Positions 5,942 through 10,332 of a stretch of 10,332 nucleotides of DNA are shown here, one piece after another; positions within the stretch are counted from its first letter, which is position 1, and each line of letters opens with the position of its first letter. The notes under the pieces are model-generated. The model saw nothing but the letters and a program-made list of their open reading frames with translations, was not told where the DNA came from and made no database searches. Source of the stretch: CG2-30-40-21 sp043806395 (GTDB taxonomy: Bacteria; UBA9089; CG2-30-40-21); contig JAZDHC010000210.1 of the NCBI GenBank assembly GCA_043806395.1, positions 1 to 10,332 of the forward strand, read 5' to 3'. The translations under genes were made by a program, and so were the position numbers.

Positions 5942-6361
5942 CTACTCCCCAATAATCTTCACCAGAACTCGCTTTTTTCTCTGGCCATCAAACTCTCCAT
6001 AGAATATCTGTTCCCATGTGCCAAAATCCAGTTTGCCATTGGTGATAGCTACAACAACCTCTCTACCCATTATTTGCCGTTTCAGGTGGGCATCAGCATT
6101 ATCTTCACCTGTGCGGTTATGTTGATAGTGGGATATTGGCGCATGAGGTGCAAGTGTTTCTAACCAATCATCATAGTCATGGATAAGCCCGGACTCATCA
6201 TCGTTTATATACACACTTGAGGTGATGTGCATAGCATTTACAAGGCACAAACCCTCTTTTATCCCACTTTTCCTTACCAATTCCTCAATTTGAGGGGTGA
6301 TATTAAGGTATGCCCGCTTAGTTTTGGTATTAAACCAGAGATATTCTGTATGAGACTTCAT
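5942..6361 (-). CDS. yjbQ: YjbQ / UPF0047 family protein
   Basis: 139 residues, the full family length, so complete at both ends. Conserved pieces are VNAMHITSSVYINDDE (41-56), HDYDDWL (61-67), YQHNRTGEDNADAHL (79-93) and the end LDFGTWEQIFYGEFDG (111-126). The His and acidic residues H45, E56, D62, H81 and H92 are those expected to form the family's active-site pocket. Members are soluble trimers; YjbQ proteins are annotated as secondary thiamine-phosphate synthases from activity seen with the E. coli protein, but the physiological role is unsettled. GAGG lies 5 bases before the ATG. It is downstream of dapA on the same strand, separated by a large inverted repeat. No promoter of its own was seen. 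Confidence 0.92.
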   Translation of the reverse strand: MKSHTEYLWFNTKTKRAYLNITPQIEELVRKSGIKEGLCLVNAMHITSSVYINDDESGLIHDYDDWLETLAPHAPISHYQHNRTGEDNADAHLKRQIMGREVVVAITNGKLDFGTWEQIFYGEFDGQRKKRVLVKIIGE

Positions 6362-6377
6362 TTTATCCTCGCTAAGA

Positions 6378-6465
6378 TTATCCGCAGATTACGCAGATTA
6401 AGATTTTTTGTTTGTTGTCTTTCTTTTATTAGAACATCTGTGTAATCTGCGTAATCTGCGGATTA
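6378..6465. repeat. Inverted repeat with 20-bp perfect arms (CGCAGATTA units)
   Basis: Left arm 6381-6400 and right arm 6443-6462 are perfectly complementary; 6380/6463 also pair. The loop is 42 bases. Each arm is two tandem 9-base units CGCAGATTA. It lies between dapA and yjbQ. It could form a long RNA stem and damp read-through, but no T-tract follows. It shares architecture with 10244-10321. Confidence 0.9.
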
Positions 6466-6466
6466 A

Positions 6467-6489
6467 TTCTTCTCTGTGTCTCCGTGTTA
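6467..6489 (-). repeat. CAGAGA-type repeat arm starting at the dapA stop codon
   Basis: Read on the minus strand it begins TAACACGGAGACACAGAG and continues AAGAA. Its first three bases are the dapA TAA. It matches the copy at 2927-2956 over CACAGAGAAGAA. The dapA protein is full length, so the repeat has landed exactly at the gene end without truncating it. Confidence 0.55.
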
Positions 6490-7362
6490 AATTCTCAATC
6501 CATAATCTTCCAAAACGCCCCTTAGTTTTTCCTTATTATCTTCCTTTAATCCAACTAAGGGAAGCCTGACCTCAGGTGAGATCATGCCCATAAAAGCCAT
6601 AGCTTGTTTAACTGATGCAGGATTTGTCTCGATAAACATGGCATCACAAAGGGGTAGAAGTTTATAATGAAGGCGTTTTGCCTCTTCCATATCCCCCTTG
6701 TCAAAGGCATCTATCATCTTTTTCATATCTTGAGGTACAATATTAGCTGCTACAGAAATAACCCCTTTGCCACCAATAACTAAAGTTGGCAATACTGTCG
6801 CATCATCCCCTGAAATAAGGGTTATTTTATCCTCACAAAGGGCAATTACTTGACTTATCTGATTCAAATTACCAGTTGCCTCTTTAATTCCAACAATATT
6901 GGCAAAGTCATGAGCCAATCTGGCTACTGTTTCTGGCAGTAAATTTACCCCAGTGCGGGACGGAACATTGTAGAGAACAACAGGGAATCCTATCCCGGCA
7001 ATTGCCTTATAATGGTAATAAAGCCCTTCCTGAGTTGGCTTATTATAATACGGTGTAACACACAACACCCCATCTGCCCCTATTTCACGGGCATATTGAA
7101 CCAGAGACATGGATTCTGCCGTACAATTAGAACCTGCCCCAGCAAGCACAGGAACCCTTTTATTCACTGCCTCAACCACAATCTTTATTACCCGACGATG
7201 CTCCTCATGGGAAAGTGTAGCAGATTCACCCGTTGTTCCACAAGGGACAATAGCATCTGTTCCCTTTTCCATATGGAATTCCACCAACTCCCGCAACTTT
7301 TCCTCATTTATCACTTCATCCTTAAATGGCGTAACCAACGCAACAATAACACCAGTAAACAT
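6487..7362 (-). CDS. dapA: DapA, 4-hydroxy-tetrahydrodipicolinate synthase
   Basis: 291 residues from the chosen ATG. The enzyme condenses pyruvate with aspartate semialdehyde, the first committed step to diaminopimelate and lysine. The TIM barrel shows GTTGESATL (42-50) with Thr43/Thr44, the proton-relay Tyr131 in YNVPSRTG (131-138), Arg136, and the Schiff-base Lys160 in GIKEATG. The C-terminal helical region is complete. An in-frame GTG at 7371 gives three more residues, but ATG 7362 has GGGGGTG 6 bases upstream and yields the usual MFTGVIVALVTPF start. A perfect promoter lies just upstream and the leader is only about 20 bases, so no lysine riboswitch. No other dap genes are near. Confidence 0.97.
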   Translation of the reverse strand: MFTGVIVALVTPFKDEVINEEKLRELVEFHMEKGTDAIVPCGTTGESATLSHEEHRRVIKIVVEAVNKRVPVLAGAGSNCTAESMSLVQYAREIGADGVLCVTPYYNKPTQEGLYYHYKAIAGIGFPVVLYNVPSRTGVNLLPETVARLAHDFANIVGIKEATGNLNQISQVIALCEDKITLISGDDATVLPTLVIGGKGVISVAANIVPQDMKKMIDAFDKGDMEEAKRLHYKLLPLCDAMFIETNPASVKQAMAFMGMISPEVRLPLVGLKEDNKEKLRGVLEDYGLRI

Positions 7363-7388
7363 TGTCCTCACCCCCTTGTATGCTGGAT

Positions 7389-7417
7389 ATTATACTTCAT
7401 ATTTCCTGACATGTCAA
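7389..7417 (-). promoter_or_regulatory. Perfect consensus sigma-70 promoter of dapA
   Basis: TTGACA (7417-7412), 17 bp, TATAAT (7394-7389) on the minus strand. The predicted start is near 7382, 20 bases before the ATG. Both boxes match consensus fully. Confidence 0.93.
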
Positions 7418-7512
7418 TAAAAAATTGCAAGCAGTCAGTTTTAACTAAAGCTTTTTTTATAACCTGTCGATATGAGTAGAGAAAGAAAACTACATTTTAG
7501 AGGAGTTGTCGC

Positions 7513-7782
7513 ATGAATTTACCAATAGAAATATTTAAGGAAGGAGACACCAGCTATATTGTTTCTTGTCCAAGGCTGGAGATATATAGCTATGGTAAAA
7601 CCGTTGACAGGGCAATTCACCGGATGAAAGAGATAGTAAAGTTTTATGTTGAATCAGCAGAACAATTGAACATAAGCTTAGAGGATGCCTGTGGTGTTTC
7701 AGATGAATTGTGCCTTCAAATTGAGCCATGCAGCATCAATGAGAAACACCCCTCACAAAAACTTCGTTGCAAGATAAATTAG
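7513..7782 (+). CDS. Orphan HicB-like (partial RNase H fold) protein
   Basis: 89 residues. EIFKEGDTSYIVSCPRLEIYSYGKTVDRAIHRMKE follows the HicB pattern: a strand, then the Y(I/V)xxCPxLxxxSYG turn, then TVDRAIxxMKE leading into helix KFYVESAEQL. The C-terminal tail (60-89) is Cys-containing and shows no clear helix-turn-helix or ribbon-helix-helix. HicB antitoxins normally neutralise the HicA mRNA interferase, but no HicA-like ORF (short, with GSH) is next to it on either strand. It may be a stand-alone regulator-like protein. GAGGAG lies 7 bases before the ATG. Divergent from dapA, convergent with the next gene. Confidence 0.75.
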   Translation: MNLPIEIFKEGDTSYIVSCPRLEIYSYGKTVDRAIHRMKEIVKFYVESAEQLNISLEDACGVSDELCLQIEPCSINEKHPSQKLRCKIN

Positions 7783-7800
7783 TCCTGCAACTTACAGCAA

Positions 7801-8793
7801 TCATAACTGTTTTTTTATATCGCTAAAAGAAATCCGTTCGCGGTAAAGGTATATCCAGCCAATAACAATGGTTACAATCCACTGACTGATATGTATGACC
7901 AATGAATAGGTAAGAGCTGTATTTTTATCTATTCCAAACACAGCCAATCCTAAAACAGCAAAGTACTGAAATGTTCCAATATACCCCGGAGATGAAGGAA
8001 TGGATATACCAATAGCTATAACGATTAAAACAAAAACTGCGGCAAAAAAAGGAAGATGGATATTACATCCAAGAAACATACAATAAAAGCTGATAGCTGA
8101 AAATGTCCATAATAGCAGTGAATAAAAAAAGATAAGAAGAATTTCCTGCCAATTTTTAAGCACATCGAATCCAGATATGAATGAATGAGTATGTTCAACG
8201 ATGCCTTTACCAATATGACTTGGCAGCTTAGTACATAAAAATTCAACTACTTTTATTACCGATTTTTTCCCTATCCACATAGCTATTAATATCACAGTAG
8301 CGAATAAATAGATCCCAATGACAATATGACTAATTCTGGTTACCTCTCGCGGAAACGGACAAAAGAACAATATAACCCCAAATAAAAAAAGCAAAGAAAA
8401 GCCATCAAATATTCTTTCCAGAACAATGGTTGCAAAGGACATACTTTTGCTTACATCCTCTTTTTTACCAATACAATATGCTCTGACCAATTCTCCTATT
8501 CTTGCCGGCAGAATATTATTTGCCATAAATCCAATCATAACTGCGGAAAATAGTGAAGAAAACCTGATTTGCTTAATATGCTTAAAAAAATATTTCCATC
8601 TCCATGCCCTGATGACATAGGTAAGGATACTAAAAAATGTAACAGGGATCAAAAAGAGATAGTTTACCTCTTTTAATGCCTTGAAGAATTTATCAAATTC
8701 TATACTTTGAAAAGCAAGATATAGAAAAAATAGACTTATACCTATTCCGATCCAGAATCTTTTGTCTTTGCTTATCAGACTGAAATTATTCAT
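7801..8793 (-). CDS. UPF0104 / LPG-synthase-TM (flippase-like) membrane protein
   Basis: 330 residues from the chosen ATG, with roughly 7-8 TM helices (about 12-29, 45-62, 81-95, 132-146, 156-174, 217-241, 249-266, 296-316). The family marks are RAWRW (62-66), MANNILPARIGELVRAY (90-106), LERIFDG (125-131) and SIPSSPGYIGTFQ (264-276). The family (PF03706) contains the integral-membrane half of lysylphosphatidylglycerol synthase and archaeal/bacterial homologues tied to lipid-linked glycan or polar lipid transfer; here there is no aminoacyl-transferase domain. The frame is open up to 8859, but that extension overlaps the promoter, so ATG 8793 (GAGGG just upstream) is preferred. Substrate unknown. 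Confidence 0.9.
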   Translation of the reverse strand: MNNFSLISKDKRFWIGIGISLFFLYLAFQSIEFDKFFKALKEVNYLFLIPVTFFSILTYVIRAWRWKYFFKHIKQIRFSSLFSAVMIGFMANNILPARIGELVRAYCIGKKEDVSKSMSFATIVLERIFDGFSLLFLFGVILFFCPFPREVTRISHIVIGIYLFATVILIAMWIGKKSVIKVVEFLCTKLPSHIGKGIVEHTHSFISGFDVLKNWQEILLIFFYSLLLWTFSAISFYCMFLGCNIHLPFFAAVFVLIVIAIGISIPSSPGYIGTFQYFAVLGLAVFGIDKNTALTYSLVIHISQWIVTIVIGWIYLYRERISFSDIKKQL

Positions 8794-8830
8794 ATGCCCT
8801 CTTCCAGTATTTATTAAGATATTTACGACT

Positions 8831-8859
8831 ATTATACCATATACTCTTAACCAAGTCAA
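8831..8859 (-). promoter_or_regulatory. Sigma-70 promoter of the UPF0104 gene
   Basis: TTGACT (8859-8854), 17 bp, TATAAT (8836-8831) on the minus strand, start near 8824. It lies inside the N-terminal extension of the longest frame (MTWLRVYG), which rules that extension out as coding. Confidence 0.88.
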
Positions 8860-8948
8860 GGTTAATTAATTGAGGCTCTCTCTACTCGCAATGCTCACAC
8901 TTTCAAAAAGATTACTGCACGACAGGTTGTTACGGAACTAAAATTGTC

Positions 8949-8976
8949 GTAGGGACAGGGCTCGTCCCTGTCCGTA
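8949..8976. repeat. 28-bp palindromic repeat, copy 2
   Basis: GGACAGGG and the matching CCCTGTCC form the stem with a 5-base loop CTCGT. It is the reverse complement of the copy in queE with one mismatch, in the loop. Confidence 0.8.
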
Positions 8977-9018
8977 AAACGCACCAAACGGTCACAAACG
9001 CAACGGAATAATCAACAG

Positions 9019-9046
9019 ACGGACACCCACAAGGGGATGTCCCTAC
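9019..9046. repeat. 28-bp palindromic repeat, copy 3 (covarying stem)
   Basis: Same orientation as the queE copy. ACGGACA and TGTCCCTAC edges and the ACAAG loop are kept, but the stem centre GGG/CCC has become CCC/GGG, with one extra A. The pairing is preserved although six bases changed. Confidence 0.7.
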
Positions 9047-9108
9047 GAAATACGGACAACATATTGTACGCATCTCCTGTCAAATTCCCATTCCGTAACA
9101 GCCTGTCG

Positions 9109-9343
9109 AGTTGAATTTGCAGGCAAAAAGGACAAGGCTTATCCTGAAAAAGGACGACCAATTCTTGTTGTGAGAGAAATTGGTACAAGAATATTTTATT
9201 ACATCCTCTTAATGCCAAATGATATTGGCTATGAAGAACTAAAAGGATTTATAGAAAAACAAAAACCCATCGGCAAGGGAGTAAGAAGAATAATTACTAC
9301 CTATGAGGAGTTGAAATGTTCTTGGGATAAATGCCTACTATAA
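9109..9343 (+). pseudogene. 3' remnant of an unrecognised gene
   Basis: The frame is open from 8978 (after TAA 8975-8977) through the repeat element to TAA 9343, but only the part after the right inverted repeat looks coding: EFAGKKDKAYPEKGRPILVV, then REIGTRIFYYILLMPNDIGY, then EELKGFIEKQKPIGKGVRRI and a tail with TTYEELKCSWDKCLL. There is no ATG before LLMPND and no Shine-Dalgarno, so the 5' end appears lost, probably with the arrival of the repeat element. I do not recognise the family. A GTG (start of VREIG) could in principle initiate a shorter peptide. Confidence 0.4.
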
Positions 9344-9364
9344 AGAAAGAAGGAGGAAATTAAG

Positions 9365-10231
9365 ATGTTTGGAATAATAGGCTATATTCTGCTTGGTATT
9401 TCACTACTTATGTTATGCTTTGAAATATATAAACGGAAGGGTATTCCCCCCTTACAAGAAAGTGGACTCTTATTAGGATTAATTGTAGCTGGATTTGCAC
9501 TTGTTTTTAATTATCATGAATCACTATCAAATTCTAAAGCCATTCAACAACAACAATTACAACTAAAAGATATGCAAAATGTTTTAGGTAAAGGCAATAA
9601 ATCACTATTAATACAAATTAAACAAATGGAAGTTGCTCAAAATCAAATTAATGACTTGCAGAAAATAGTAACCCAATCAAACAGTTTATTGAATTCGCAA
9701 TTAGCCCAAATGCAAAAGACTAATGAATTGGTTCATGACCACCTCATAAAGGCTGATTCCATTGCTACAAATACCGAGAAGACTCTTAAGAATATCCATC
9801 ATCAGGCAGAGATATTATCCGAGATGTTAAAACAAGAACAGACTCAAGTTGAATCTTTAGGAAAGCAAATCAGAACAAATCAGGAGATTCTAAGCTATAC
9901 TAAGTCATCATACCTTTTTAATACCGAAGAAGATAAAAAACGGAAAAGGGAATTGATTCAAAGCATCATCAATGAAATGAAGGGTAACGAGAAACTCCTT
10001 GATGAAATTTCTAAACTCCCTACCAGTACAACAATCCTTACCGGTTCAACAATTAATTTTTATTTCTTAAAGACTTATTCTTGGGAGTCGATTATAAATA
10101 TGGGATGGTTAGGATTATTTGATAATAGCCAGATAGTAAGTAAATTGGGTGAATACTATGCGGGAATTCTTCAACTAAGATACAATTTGCAACTAGTGTC
10201 TCAACAACTCTTAATTGTCGGTAGGCAGTAA
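9365..10231 (+). CDS. Two-TM coiled-coil membrane protein, unknown function
   Basis: 288 residues. TM helices at about 3-18 and 33-49 are joined by the short basic loop IYKRKGIPPLQES. A long Gln- and Asn-rich coiled coil (about 55-178; QQQQLQLKDM, QIKQMEVAQNQINDLQ, ILSEMLKQEQTQVESLGKQI) follows. The C-terminal domain begins KKRKRELIQSIINEMKGNEKLLDEI (first 20: KKRKRELIQSIINEMKGNEK) and contains GWLGLFDNSQIVSKLGEYYAGILQ. That last pattern (helix with N-x-x-LL, then G-LFDN-x-L-x-x-YY) occurs in many bacterial membrane proteins of unknown function. The Shine-Dalgarno GGAGG precedes the ATG. It stands alone, just past a broken ORF and before a large inverted repeat, an accessory setting. No enzymatic motif seen. 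Confidence 0.75.
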   Translation: MFGIIGYILLGISLLMLCFEIYKRKGIPPLQESGLLLGLIVAGFALVFNYHESLSNSKAIQQQQLQLKDMQNVLGKGNKSLLIQIKQMEVAQNQINDLQKIVTQSNSLLNSQLAQMQKTNELVHDHLIKADSIATNTEKTLKNIHHQAEILSEMLKQEQTQVESLGKQIRTNQEILSYTKSSYLFNTEEDKKRKRELIQSIINEMKGNEKLLDEISKLPTSTTILTGSTINFYFLKTYSWESIINMGWLGLFDNSQIVSKLGEYYAGILQLRYNLQLVSQQLLIVGRQ

Positions 10232-10243
10232 TTCTCATTATGA

Positions 10244-10321
10244 ACCGCAGAGACGCAGAGTCGCAGAGAATTTATATGCTTCATTCAGCGTTTCTTCTCT
10301 GCGACTCTGCGTCTCTGCGGT
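10244..10321. repeat. Inverted repeat with 27-bp perfect arms (CGCAGAG units)
   Basis: Left arm 10244-10270 and right arm 10295-10321 are perfectly complementary over 27 bases, with a 24-base loop. The left arm is built of three CGCAGA units, 8-9 bases apart (CCGCAGAGA, CGCAGAGT, CGCAGAGA). It begins 13 bases after the stop of the coiled-coil gene, and could double as its transcript-end stem, but no T-tract follows. Confidence 0.92.
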
Positions 10322-10332
10322 GGAAAAATATC

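Larger units (their letters stand above)
8920..9108. mobile_element. MITE-like 189-bp element with 18-bp terminal inverted repeats
   Basis: CGACAGGTTGTTACGGAA (8920-8937) and TTCCGTAACAGCCTGTCG (9091-9108) are inverted repeats at 17 of 18 positions. Inside, TCGTAGGGACA (8947-8957) and TGTCCCTACGA (9038-9048) form a second, perfect pair, and two 28-base hairpins (8949-8976, 9019-9046) are nested within. There is no transposase and no obvious target duplication at the ends. It sits between the UPF0104 promoter and a broken ORF. A miniature non-autonomous element is the simplest reading; stacked independent repeat insertions is the alternative. Confidence 0.55.

Noticed and set aside
6378..6465. 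CRISPR array
   Set aside because: The repeated units are 9 bases, tandem and without spacers, and form one inverted repeat.
8794..8859. 22-residue N-terminal extension of the UPF0104 protein
   Set aside because: It contains the -35 and -10 boxes of the gene's own promoter.
9012..9218. Minus-strand 68-codon ORF
   Set aside because: It spans the repeat element and runs opposite the better coding remnant; no start signals.

Overview
This is an AT-rich stretch of bacterial chromosome that looks like part of a draft or metagenome-derived genome. It has bacterial gene layout, consensus sigma-70 promoters with 17-bp spacers, a CCA-encoded tRNA-Leu(GAG) and many short palindromic repeats between genes. 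Repeat load, small operons and gene content would fit an uncultured lineage of the Omnitrophota or 'Desantisbacteria' kind. That is a guess: nothing in the window fixes the phylum.

Layout. Positions 1-1336 (minus) hold a large surface-type protein of PKD and fibronectin III domains. It runs off the window at its C-terminus and seems to lack its true N-terminus. It abuts htpX (1403-2260, minus), a membrane zinc protease, which is preceded by a retropepsin-like aspartyl protease gene (2298-2651, minus). A tRNA-Leu(GAG) with its own promoter stands at 2793-2877 (plus). The gap that follows is filled with repeats and ends with a 31-codon, TTG-initiated gene (3162-3257, minus) for a bS22/AURKAIP1-COX24-type ribosomal protein. 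Divergent from it is queE (3401-4147, plus), for queuosine/7-deazaguanine synthesis. Three bases later comes a fused NapH-NapG-like membrane polyferredoxin (4151-5416), then one or two tiny membrane peptides (5421-5632) and a cysteine-rich reading frame with no start codon (5773-5925).

The second half carries yjbQ (5942-6361, minus) and dapA (6487-7362, minus), separated by a large inverted repeat. An orphan HicB-like protein (7513-7782, plus) and a UPF0104/LPG-synthase-type flippase-like membrane protein (7801-8793, minus) follow. A 189-bp MITE-like element (8920-9108) with nested hairpins is followed by a broken reading frame (to 9343), a two-TM coiled-coil protein (9365-10231, plus) and a final 27-bp-arm inverted repeat.

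The genes are mostly unrelated housekeeping units. The two notable themes are (a) a family of short hairpin repeats, one of which appears to have inserted in frame inside queE, and (b) a compact Fe-S electron-transfer locus with a NapH-NapG fusion, micro-membrane peptides and a Cys-rich remnant.
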